Both the position numbers and the translations under genes were made by a program. From an uncultured Akkermansia sp. (GTDB lineage Bacteria > Verrucomicrobiota > Verrucomicrobiia > Verrucomicrobiales > Akkermansiaceae): 8,064 nt of DNA. The notes under the pieces were generated by a model, which had not been told where the DNA came from, searched no databases, and saw nothing but the letters and a program-made list of their open reading frames with translations. Location: positions 1 to 8,064 of the forward strand of contig CAJGCV010000081.1 in NCBI GenBank assembly GCA_904501915.1, in the 5' to 3' direction. Positions 1 to 5,790 of this stretch are shown one piece after another (the first letter of the stretch is position 1; the number at the start of each line of letters is the position of its first letter).

Positions 1-73
1 AACCTATACCATTGAAAACACATGGCTGCTCTCCGGTCTTGGTGGCTGGGATAAAGACTTATACGGCTCTTAA
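1..73 (+). CDS. C-terminal end of upstream gene (partial)
   Basis: The frame starting at base 2 is open from the window edge to a TAA at 71-73 and ends with the residues SGLGGWDKDLYGS. It lies only 6 nt before the next start at 80, the same tight spacing seen between the other late genes here, so it is probably the end of the preceding structural gene. About 23 residues are visible, too few to assign a family. The call rests on spacing and the open frame only. Confidence 0.5.
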   Translation, partial: TYTIENTWLLSGLGGWDKDLYGS

Positions 74-79
74 CCTGCT

Positions 80-2263
80 ATGAAGCTCCCTGACAAAGTA
101 CGAGTGGGTGAGACCCTTTCAGCCCGTTGGCTCAATCAGGTGGTCGATTGCCTGAAAGAACTGGCCAAGGCTTCCAATGTTGGCAACGGTTCCTCTACAT
201 CCAGCATTGAGTATTCCGGCTCGGATTATCGCGACACCAAATACCGGGGAACAGGCGGCACAGATCTGCAGGAGTTTCGCGTGGTCCCGTTTCAACTGCG
301 CTTAAAGCCCAAGCATCTGTGCGAGGTAAGTGCGGATGGCAACTGGCCGAAGATTGCTCAGATAAAAGCCGGTGCCATCATTGACTACATGGGCAAAACG
401 TATTCTGTTCCGGAAGGTGCTACCATTTATGACTACACAGAGGGATGGGTGGATTTGGGAGAGTTTTCCGAAGCATTGACCAAAATCTACTGCATCATCA
501 AGCAGAATTATAAGGGGGAAATCCTCAGCGCCAACTTCAAGAAAGCGGAGGAGAAGTTCGTTCCATGGGGCAAAACGGACACCAATCAGGAGGGAGAGGG
601 TACGCTCTCCGTCTTCATCGGTTCGTACCAGCTTAAACGAGAGGAGGATGTCAACCGTGCCCGCATCTATCAGGCCCACACCGGAACGCTGGACTTACAG
701 ACTATTCAGGTGGAAAAGCTCTTTGATGCAGACGAAGAAGCAAAGGAAGAATCCACCGGCAGCGGCTCCGGTGCCGGCTCGGCAGCTGAGTCTGAGAATT
801 ACTACACCGCTCCCGAGAGCGAAGAATATGAGAGCAAACCCGCCGGGCTGTTCCGCAAGCGGGATGAACACTTGTTCATCTTCAAGAAGCTGATTTGTGG
901 CGAGGGACTCCGGCTGACCGATGGCAAAAATCTCAGAATTAAGCTCCGCCGCGCCAATTCCGTATGGCCGGATGGCAGCGGCACGCAGGAATCGCTGGAA
1001 GAGGGCGAGCCTGTCATCACGCTTGGCGGGGTGGAGGATATTGTGTTCGATAAGGAAATCTCGGCTCCCGAACTTGATTCCGGCATTATCAGGATTCCGC
1101 TGGCCGACACTCTTGAGGAAATTACCGGGGCTATCTGCGGGCTGGAGGTCAGCTATGCTCCGGCCATGTTGGAAGATGATGGTACAGTCACCTTTCTGGG
1201 AGAGGACGGTTCTCGTCTCCCCCAGGGAGCAGCAGCACAGGCAGAGGGTGGTTCGGGTTCCGGCTCAGGAGATGGCCCTTACATCAACGAAATTGTGGAG
1301 GGTGTTATTTATATCACTATCCCGATTTTCGTGGATGCTCCATCAGCGTCAGCTTCTTTGTCGATGTCGGCTTCTGAAAGTGAAAGCGCGAGTGTTAGCG
1401 AATCTGATTCAGCCTCATTGAGCGCCTCCCAATCAGAAAGCGAAACGGAATCATTTTCCGATAGCGCGTCCGATTCTGCAAGCGAGTCGTTATCCGCGAG
1501 TGCGTCCGCATCCGATTCTGCTTCCGGCAGCGCATCAGATTCCGCATCGGAGAGCTCTTCTGCTTCCGTCTCGGCATCTCTCGAAGATAGTGCATCTGAT
1601 TCAGTCGGCGGGAGTGGTTCAACTGGTGGTGGTTCTACAGGTGGCTCAACACAGCCCGGCAGCGCATGGGAGCCGGATGATGAATCGGAATCCGATAGTG
1701 CATCGGGCTCAGCATCAGGCAGCGGCTCCGCTTCTGCTGCCGATAGTGCTTCCGGTTCTATTGTCGATAGTGGTTCAGAACAATCTTCATCGGAGGGTTC
1801 AACGCCGCCCGGCAGCAGTTCTTCAGAGGGAGGTTCGACTGCGGGTTCTTCTCCTGAAGAATCTACGCCGCCCGGCGGCTCTGTTCCCGGAGAATCGTCA
1901 CCGGGTGGCTCCACGCCCGGCGGCTCTGTTCCGGGCGGTTCGATTCCCGGTTCAGAGGGAAGCAGCTGCTGCGGTTGCGACTGTGCTACCAAGCTCGCAG
2001 AGATGGCGGCGCAGATTACAGCATTGGAGCAGCGTATCGCAGAACTAGAAAAGAAAGAATGCAACTGCCAATGCGGTGATTTGCTGGCTCAGATTCAGGC
2101 TGCTATATCCGCCGAGGCTCAGGCTATCGCCAACAGCATCAGCTACTCGGTTTCCGTCAATGGTACTGCTATTGCTACCACCGAATACGGCACATTGGTC
2201 GCCGATACCACCGGCTCTATCTCCGGCTGCGGCGCGACTGTTCACTCCAATATCCACTACTAA
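80..2263 (+). CDS. Modular phage structural/appendage protein with serine-rich stalk
   Basis: Not recognised as a named family. The order of modules suggests a virion fibre or appendage. Residues 1-30 (MKLPDKVRVGETLSARWLNQ onward) resemble the short N-terminal segment of many phage minor structural proteins. Residues about 50-215 and 250-385 look like two folded mixed alpha/beta regions, joined by G/S linkers at 225-238 and 386-399. Residues 421-508 and 535-560 have Ser at almost every second position (43 Ser in residues 421-510), alternating with A, E, D, G, L or V. Residues 573-628 are PGGS/PPGS repeats. A heptad-like coiled coil at 636-660 (L639, M642, I646, L649, I653, L656) sits between CCGCDC (630-635) and CNCQC (661-665). 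The last 60 residues are small and beta-prone, as in a fibre tip. There is no signal peptide or LPXTG motif, which argues against a secreted adhesin. ATG 80 is the first start after the upstream stop; no Shine-Dalgarno is seen. The next genes follow with 13-14 nt gaps, so it is probably co-transcribed with the glycosyltransferase gene. The structural role is inferred. Confidence 0.8.
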   Translation: MKLPDKVRVGETLSARWLNQVVDCLKELAKASNVGNGSSTSSIEYSGSDYRDTKYRGTGGTDLQEFRVVPFQLRLKPKHLCEVSADGNWPKIAQIKAGAIIDYMGKTYSVPEGATIYDYTEGWVDLGEFSEALTKIYCIIKQNYKGEILSANFKKAEEKFVPWGKTDTNQEGEGTLSVFIGSYQLKREEDVNRARIYQAHTGTLDLQTIQVEKLFDADEEAKEESTGSGSGAGSAAESENYYTAPESEEYESKPAGLFRKRDEHLFIFKKLICGEGLRLTDGKNLRIKLRRANSVWPDGSGTQESLEEGEPVITLGGVEDIVFDKEISAPELDSGIIRIPLADTLEEITGAICGLEVSYAPAMLEDDGTVTFLGEDGSRLPQGAAAQAEGGSGSGSGDGPYINEIVEGVIYITIPIFVDAPSASASLSMSASESESASVSESDSASLSASQSESETESFSDSASDSASESLSASASASDSASGSASDSASESSSASVSASLEDSASDSVGGSGSTGGGSTGGSTQPGSAWEPDDESESDSASGSASGSGSASAADSASGSIVDSGSEQSSSEGSTPPGSSSSEGGSTAGSSPEESTPPGGSVPGESSPGGSTPGGSVPGGSIPGSEGSSCCGCDCATKLAEMAAQITALEQRIAELEKKECNCQCGDLLAQIQAAISAEAQAIANSISYSVSVNGTAIATTEYGTLVADTTGSISGCGATVHSNIHY
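1340..1966 (+). repeat. Coding repeat: alternating Ser-X stalk and PGGS segment
   Basis: This low-complexity coding stretch (residues 421-629 of the protein starting at 80) has three parts: a Ser-X dipeptide alternation (1340-1603), a G/T/S linker followed by a second Ser-X stretch (1682-1759), and a run of PGGS, PGES and PPGS units (about 1796-1957). The repeat is in the protein rather than the DNA: the recurring DSAS unit is written with several synonymous spellings (GATTCTGCAAGC, GATTCAGCCTCA, GATAGTGCATCT, GATTCCGCATCG). Such a stretch should be extended and flexible. In known serine-rich repeat glycoproteins this kind of sequence carries O-glycans; whether it does here is inference. Confidence 0.85.
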
Positions 2264-2277
2264 TCCCACCCGTTCTT

Positions 2278-2520
2278 ATGCCCTGTAACTGCACCAACAT
2301 CGACAAAGCAGCCATCTGCAATGCTGCCCGCCAACTCCTGCGACAGCGGTTCGCTGAGCTGGTTCAAAACATCCCTTGTACCCACACCAATGCCGATGCC
2401 AACTACAGCCCCTCCCAGTACTGGTTCGACAAGGCGATGACTCAACGCTGCACCGTTGGCTCCGGCATGAGCATCAGCCTGAATGGCACGACCATCGTTA
2501 TCTCCATTTCCGTAGGCTAA
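2278..2520 (+). CDS. Small Cys-rich protein, probable virion-associated
   Basis: This 80-residue protein is not recognised. It opens with MPCNC and has five cysteines (C3, C5, C14, C34, C58), a helical stretch at about 8-31, and a beta-prone end (MSISLNGTTIVISISVG). The CNC motif and the SISLNGTTI end resemble CNCQC and SVSVNGTAIA near the C-terminus of the protein just upstream, so it may interact with that protein or be a short relative of its tip. The gaps are 14 nt to the upstream stop and 13 nt to the glycosyltransferase start, so all three genes are likely one transcript. It has no signal peptide or membrane segment. The start is the first ATG after the upstream stop and has no Shine-Dalgarno. 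The real-gene call is fairly firm from tight packing and codon use; the function is unknown. Confidence 0.75.
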   Translation: MPCNCTNIDKAAICNAARQLLRQRFAELVQNIPCTHTNADANYSPSQYWFDKAMTQRCTVGSGMSISLNGTTIVISISVG

Positions 2521-2533
2521 CCCCATTTTTACC

Positions 2534-3736
2534 ATGAAAATCGACCTCAACAAGAACACGCGCTGCATCTCCATGTCACCTTGGAGACAATGCTTCATGC
2601 GCCGCATTTTCCACGAGCGAGGGCTGACCATGCCCCCGGTCACTTATCCCATCATCCCGGAGAAACCGACCCGCCCACGCGAGCCCAAGGCTTATTCGAG
2701 CCTGGCTCTCACCTTTATCCGGCTGATTCTGGAAGCAGAAAAAGAAGGCTTGCCGTATCTGATTATCTACGAGGATGATGCCTATCCCTGTGCTGACCCG
2801 CAAGGGAAGCTCGACAAGCTCCTCGCAGAGAATCCGCTCCCGGAAGATTGCGGACTGCTGTGTCTGGGGGATTGCAACGGTGTGAGCCGTTTCCGGGGTC
2901 GCCACACCATTCTCTTGGATGAATGCCAGAATCCGTACACCCCGCTTGTCCCCAATCATGCCGAGAACAAGGGGAGCCATGCCTTTGTGGTATTCCGTCC
3001 GGCCATGATTCCCTTTGTTCAGGCCATCGCCAGTTTTGGTGTGACCGATATGTCGTTCTCCCGCATCAAGAATCATTGCGACCTCCGGGCGTATGGTATC
3101 TTCTTCGACCCGCTTTTCTCACAGCATCGATTCAATGGAGGCAATGACCCGGAGCCCGCTCACCGATACGCCGAATACTACGTGCACCACAAGAAGGAGT
3201 TGGATAAGCGATTCACGCGCCCCACGCAACAGACCAAACTTCTGGCAAAGCCCGCTTCCCGTTTCTGGCTCTTTGCCAACAATCCGAAAGTGAATGCAGA
3301 GGAGCTGGGGATTTCCCCGGATGATGTGCTGGTGTTCCTCAACCGGGCAAAGCCTTACGAAACCCTCAAGCATCTGCCGAACAGAAAAATCCTCATCATG
3401 CGCCGGAATGCCCGGGAAAAGAACTGGTTTATCCCCTACGGCAAAGAAAGAGAAATATTCTCGCTGTTCGAGGACGTTCTCCTCCTGAGTGACAAGGCTC
3501 TGGCCAAGGAGCGCAAGTGGTTCGCCGGATACAAGACTGCCACCAACAACGCCTCTCCTACTACTGGCTGGATTGCCTACCACTTACTCCGGGATGACTA
3601 CCCGGATGCCGAGGTGGTGCTGGTCAACTTCAAGCCGGATGGTAACAACGGCTCCTACAAGTGGCACAAGCACGATTGGCAATATGAAGCCGAGTATTAC
3701 CGGAAGCATAATATTCCCATCAGGATTCAGTTTTAG
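2534..3736 (+). CDS. Two-domain glycosyltransferase (GT25-like + GT29/sialyltransferase-like)
   Basis: This 400-residue protein looks like two sugar-transfer domains fused. Residues about 50-200 match the GT25 (LPS glycosyltransferase) pattern: a SLALTFIRLILEAEKEG helix, then LIIYEDDAYP with an acidic EDD at 80-82 that would bind metal and nucleotide-sugar, then GLLCLGDCNG (107-116) and KGSHAFVV (146-153). Residues about 240-400 resemble sialyltransferase-like GT29 proteins: FWLFANNPKVNAEELGISPD with a following FLNR resembles the L-type motif, SPTTGWIAYHLL (341-352) resembles the S motif, and H380-x4-E385 matches the HxxxxE motif. No signal peptide or membrane anchor is seen, so it should act in the cytoplasm. 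It sits 13 nt after the Cys-rich gene and in the same direction as the serine-rich structural gene, which makes that protein a candidate acceptor. Modification of host surface glycans is the main alternative. Donor and acceptor sugars cannot be read from sequence. The GT25-like call is firmer than the GT29-like one. Confidence 0.72.
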   Translation: MKIDLNKNTRCISMSPWRQCFMRRIFHERGLTMPPVTYPIIPEKPTRPREPKAYSSLALTFIRLILEAEKEGLPYLIIYEDDAYPCADPQGKLDKLLAENPLPEDCGLLCLGDCNGVSRFRGRHTILLDECQNPYTPLVPNHAENKGSHAFVVFRPAMIPFVQAIASFGVTDMSFSRIKNHCDLRAYGIFFDPLFSQHRFNGGNDPEPAHRYAEYYVHHKKELDKRFTRPTQQTKLLAKPASRFWLFANNPKVNAEELGISPDDVLVFLNRAKPYETLKHLPNRKILIMRRNAREKNWFIPYGKEREIFSLFEDVLLLSDKALAKERKWFAGYKTATNNASPTTGWIAYHLLRDDYPDAEVVLVNFKPDGNNGSYKWHKHDWQYEAEYYRKHNIPIRIQF

Positions 3737-3741
3737 CAGTT

Positions 3742-3887
3742 GTGTAAAGTATTGAAAATAAGTGCAAAAAGAAGAAAGAAAAAGTAAAAAAGTCCTTGCA
3801 TATTGTCCGCAATCTGCTATACTTCCACCATAGACAAAAGACTAACGCTTAATATATTACATAGCCATGAACACCACCACTAAGACC
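3742..3887 (+). repeat. Promoter cassette, copy 1 (direct repeat of 4572-4717)
   Basis: This segment aligns without gaps to 4572-4717, with about 19 mismatches in 146 positions counted by hand. The match covers an A-rich upstream tract, the promoter, the leader and the first seven codons (MNTTTKT) of the downstream gene. Similarity drops sharply after those codons although the encoded proteins stay related, so the regulatory part has been kept or homogenised more than the coding part. A shortened third copy lies at 7512-7606. Confidence 0.9.
3796..3823 (+). promoter_or_regulatory. Sigma70-like promoter P1 for accessory unit 1
   Basis: TTGCAT (3796-3801) and TATACT (3818-3823) are 16 bp apart, and a TG at 3815-3816 gives an extended -10. 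An A-rich tract at about 3765-3791 could act as an UP element. Transcription should start near 3830, inside ACCATAGACAAAAG, a stretch kept in all three copies. The leader before the ATG at 3867 is about 37 nt and has no Shine-Dalgarno. Confidence 0.85.
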
Positions 3888-4253
3888 ACCGCCCAGCCCG
3901 CCATCGACAACGCCGTGAAGTTCAGCGTCCTGTCCTACTACAAACACCACTTCGTAAGTTTCATGAAGGAGATGGACAAGCTGGATGAATACCAGCGCCA
4001 GCTGGAAGCAATAACCCGCCGCGAGGCTTCAAGCCAGACCCTCATGAGCCTGCTCGATGAAGAGAGCGCCAAGCACCTTGCAGATGACTTCCGGTTCGAG
4101 CGTGAATGTATGGAGCAGAACATCGCCGATACAGGGTACTACTTGGAACGCAAGTGCGAAAAGCTGCTTGCAGCCGTAGCCAAGATGGAGGAAATCGGGC
4201 TTCCGGTTGAGGAAAGCGTCATCAATATGGCTAAGGTATACATCAACGCATAA
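3867..4253 (+). CDS. Small helical protein, paralogue of the product of 4697-5086
   Basis: This 128-residue protein is of unknown function and is predicted to be almost entirely alpha-helical and rich in charged residues. It shares the start MNTTTKT, an internal SFM...E..Y motif, paired RR, a DF motif near the middle and the end pattern I.V......AK..INA with the 129-residue protein encoded at 4697. The two are diverged duplicates of equal length. It is the first gene after promoter P1, and its stop is 13 nt before the next gene. No membrane segment, signal peptide or catalytic motif is seen. The start follows AGCC with no Shine-Dalgarno, and the same start context occurs in the paralogue. Its position, with its own promoter and terminator inside a late region, is typical of phage accessory (moron) genes, which often act on the host or on rival phages. 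That role is inferred from position only. Confidence 0.82.
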   Translation: MNTTTKTTAQPAIDNAVKFSVLSYYKHHFVSFMKEMDKLDEYQRQLEAITRREASSQTLMSLLDEESAKHLADDFRFERECMEQNIADTGYYLERKCEKLLAAVAKMEEIGLPVEESVINMAKVYINA

Positions 4254-4266
4254 CCAGAATCCGACC

Positions 4267-4524
4267 ATGAGCGCAACCATCACAACCGTATACCACAACA
4301 AGGCAGGTGAAATCGTGAGCTGCTGGGAACTGGCAGAGAGTGTGACCTATCACACCATCTGCACCAGCGAGCAAGCAGACAAAGCTGAGGAGAAACTGGT
4401 GGCCATGGCCCACGAGTTTGCCGAGAAGCACTACAAGGAAGTTCAGAAAGAGAACTACACGATTCGCGGAGCCAAGCTCAAGAATGGCACCTACTACATG
4501 CAGACCAAAGTCTGGAAAATCTGA
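4267..4524 (+). CDS. Small hypothetical protein, second gene of accessory unit 1
   Basis: This is an 85-residue protein starting MSATITTVYHNKAGEIVSCW. It appears to mix an N-terminal beta-hairpin (residues 3-20), a central helix (34-60, EQADKAEEKLVAMAHEFAEK) and a C-terminal beta pair (KENYTIRGAKLKNGTYYMQTKVWKI is split by a Gly turn). An in-frame ATG at 4207 would add 20 residues but overlaps the upstream gene. The ATG at 4267, preceded by GACC, gives the same 13 nt spacing and start context as its neighbours and is preferred. It is co-transcribed with 3867-4253 and ends 9 nt before a clear terminator. The family is not recognised. Confidence 0.78.
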   Translation: MSATITTVYHNKAGEIVSCWELAESVTYHTICTSEQADKAEEKLVAMAHEFAEKHYKEVQKENYTIRGAKLKNGTYYMQTKVWKI

Positions 4525-4533
4525 CCATACAGC

Positions 4534-4567
4534 AGCCAATCCCTCAACCGGGAATTGGCTTTTTCTT
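4534..4567 (+). terminator. Intrinsic terminator of accessory unit 1
   Basis: The stem pairs AGCCAATCCC (4534-4543) with GGGAATTGGCT (4550-4560) around a TCAACC loop and has one bulged A at 4553. A T-rich run follows (4560-4564, then CTT). It lies 9 nt after the stop at 4524 and just before the second promoter cassette, so it closes unit 1. Confidence 0.88.
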
Positions 4568-4571
4568 GGTG

Positions 4572-4717
4572 GCGTAAAGTGTTGAAAATAAGTGTAAAAA
4601 GACGAAAGAAAAAGTAAAAAAGTCCTTGCATCTTGTGCTGAGTCTGCTATACTTTAACCATAGATAAAAGCCTAATACTTAATACTTTAAATAGCCATGA
4701 ATACCACCACTAAGACC
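4572..4717 (+). repeat. Promoter cassette, copy 2
   Basis: This is the gapless partner of 3742-3887, including the first seven codons of the downstream gene. Its core, 4624-4671, also matches 7548-7595 of copy 3 with a single mismatch in 48 bases, so copies 2 and 3 are closer in the core than copies 1 and 2. Confidence 0.9.
4626..4653 (+). promoter_or_regulatory. Sigma70-like promoter P2 for accessory unit 2
   Basis: TTGCAT (4626-4631) and TATACT (4648-4653) have 16 bp spacing and a TG one base before the -10. The upstream A-rich tract and the downstream ACCATAGATAAAAG are the same as in P1 and P3. The expected start point is near 4660, giving a leader of about 37 nt before the ATG at 4697. 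Confidence 0.86.
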
Positions 4718-5086
4718 GTCGCCGATAACGCCGCCATGAACGAGGTGAAGCGCAACAGCATCGCATGGGAGTACAAATACCAGCTTCTGAGCTTCATGAA
4801 CGAGTACGAGACGATGGAACAGTACGAGCATCAGAAAGCCGCCCTCCTTCGCCGAGCCGAATACAGCACAGAGCTCCTGCATATCCTCGACCCTCGCAGC
4901 GCCGTAGAAGTGATGGAGGATTTCAAATCCGAGAATGAGCGTATCAAAGACCGCATCAACGAGCAGAAGCGAATCCTGAAGTACAAGGCTAACAAGCTGA
5001 TGGAAGCCGTGAGCCTCATGAATGAGATTGAAATCCAAGTTTCCAGCCCTGCATTGACCATTGCCAAGCAGTTCATCAACGCCTAA
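4697..5086 (+). CDS. Small helical protein, paralogue of the product of 3867-4253
   Basis: This is a 129-residue, highly charged, helix-rich protein of unknown function. It keeps MNTTTKT at the start, LLSFMNEYETMEQY (30-43), RRAEYSTELL (52-61), and the closing MNEIEIQV...AKQFINA that corresponds to MEEIGLPV...AKVYINA in the paralogue. Residues about 70-105 look able to form a long amphipathic helix or coiled coil. It is the first gene of unit 2 and is followed by the next gene after 12 nt. The start is in an AGCCATG context with no Shine-Dalgarno. Duplication of promoter plus gene, then divergence, explains the pair. No enzymatic or membrane signature is seen. An accessory host-directed or anti-defence role is possible from context, but nothing in the sequence specifies it. 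Confidence 0.82.
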   Translation: MNTTTKTVADNAAMNEVKRNSIAWEYKYQLLSFMNEYETMEQYEHQKAALLRRAEYSTELLHILDPRSAVEVMEDFKSENERIKDRINEQKRILKYKANKLMEAVSLMNEIEIQVSSPALTIAKQFINA

Positions 5087-5098
5087 TTACGAAGAACC

Positions 5099-5401
5099 AT
5101 GAACGAACAGGAACGCAAAGAGAAAGCCATCCGCGAGTACAATGAGGAATACGCCAAGTTCAGCGCAGAGTTTACGCGAGGCTCGGAAGCCATCAGTAAG
5201 TGGATGGAGTACAGCAACACAGACCCGGAAAAGGCTCAACACTACAAGGCAATCCTTGACGAGACGGTCGCTAACCAGAATGCCATGGCAGAACGATTCA
5301 TCGAAGTATGCGGCGCGGCATACTACTACGGCCACAGCGTTGACATGATGCTCTGGCAGCACGCAGTAAAGGCTCTATACTATCTCCGCACGAAAATCTA
5401 A
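5099..5401 (+). CDS. Small helical hypothetical protein, second gene of unit 2
   Basis: This is a 100-residue, helix-rich, charged protein starting MNEQERKEKAIREYNEEYAK. Its end, CGAAYYYGHSVDMMLWQHAVKALYYL, follows the same pattern as the end of the next protein (AGLALYHELPVDEKTLSLALKYV). It resembles more loosely the ends of the MNTTTKT pair: a short turn, then a V plus acidic residue, then about seven residues, then an A-containing helix. It may therefore be a remote relative of all three. It starts 12 nt after the upstream stop in an AACCATG context and ends 15 nt before the next gene, which supports one operon. The family and function are not recognised. Confidence 0.78.
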   Translation: MNEQERKEKAIREYNEEYAKFSAEFTRGSEAISKWMEYSNTDPEKAQHYKAILDETVANQNAMAERFIEVCGAAYYYGHSVDMMLWQHAVKALYYLRTKI

Positions 5402-5416
5402 CCATCCTCTACGACC

Positions 5417-5731
5417 ATGATTAACGCAAGCAAAGAAGAAATCAGCAAGGCTCTCGATACCAAGGGAGCCGAGTTCCAAGCATCCCTCGACAAGACGATG
5501 GAAGTGCTGGATAAGTATCAAGACGCCATCGAGAACGAACGCAACAAGGCGAAGTTCAAGAAAGCACAGGATGAATACATCCGTCACATTTCCAAGCTCG
5601 CGCCGCAGAACGAGCGGTTGAGTCAGGAGTTCAGCAAGATTGCCGGGCTCGCCCTGTACCATGAATTGCCGGTGGATGAGAAAACACTGAGCCTTGCATT
5701 GAAATACGTGAATCGCCGACACGCGAAATAA
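5417..5731 (+). CDS. Small helical hypothetical protein, last gene of unit 2
   Basis: This 104-residue, Lys/Glu-rich protein is predicted to be mostly helical; residues 1-60 look like a long helical hairpin or coiled coil. The tail KIAGLALYHELPVDEKTLSL followed by ALKYVNR parallels the tail of the preceding protein, so the two are probably paralogues. The start follows GACC and sits 15 nt after the upstream stop. It is the last gene before a terminator at 5757-5787, which marks the end of the accessory block. No transmembrane segment, signal or catalytic motif is seen, and the function is unknown. Confidence 0.78.
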   Translation: MINASKEEISKALDTKGAEFQASLDKTMEVLDKYQDAIENERNKAKFKKAQDEYIRHISKLAPQNERLSQEFSKIAGLALYHELPVDEKTLSLALKYVNRRHAK

Positions 5732-5756
5732 CCGGAATCCCGGTATTCGGCCCCAG

Positions 5757-5787
5757 GGGAGCCGCTACCACGCCGCTCCCATTTTTT
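5757..5787 (+). terminator. Intrinsic terminator closing accessory unit 2
   Basis: GGGAGC (5757-5762) pairs with GCTCCC (5775-5780) around a 12-nt loop and is followed by A and six T (5782-5787). A weaker hairpin lies just before it (about 5733-5749). The start of the next structural gene is only 4 nt beyond the T run, so this terminator lies directly in front of a virion gene and may be leaky or subject to antitermination. Confidence 0.75.
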
Positions 5788-5790
5788 GAC

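Noticed and set aside
921..1421. 166-codon + strand frame inside the structural gene
   Set aside because: It is a shifted frame of a well-supported gene, with unlikely composition and no domain signs.
1500..2048. 182-codon + strand reading frame in another frame over the repeat
   Set aside because: It lies wholly within the structural gene, is rich in R, P, H and V as expected from a shifted Ser-rich repeat, and has no start signal or spacing of its own.
1309..2064. 251-codon minus-strand reading frame rich in PPGTEPPG and Ser/Asp
   Set aside because: It is the mirror of the Ser-X/PGGS repeat on the + strand. Repetitive GC-rich codons leave the opposite frame open, and it would run antisense inside a clear gene.
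80..2263. Bacterial cell-wall serine-rich adhesin instead of a phage protein
   Set aside because: It has no signal peptide, LPXTG motif or membrane anchor, and the neighbours are a second fibre-type gene and a holin-like gene.
4207..4266. Upstream start that would lengthen the second gene of unit 1
   Set aside because: It overlaps the end of the preceding gene. The ATG at 4267 has the CCATG context and the spacing seen at neighbouring genes.
3742..4717. CRISPR-like or insertion-sequence direct repeats
   Set aside because: There are only three copies, spaced 0.8-2.9 kb apart, each with clear promoter elements before a gene. No transposase, terminal inverted repeats or regular spacers are seen.
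5694..5721. A TTGCAT at 5694-5699 as a possible promoter for the fibre gene
   Set aside because: No -10-like sequence lies at 16-18 bp, the site is inside a coding region, and none of the conserved cassette blocks is present.
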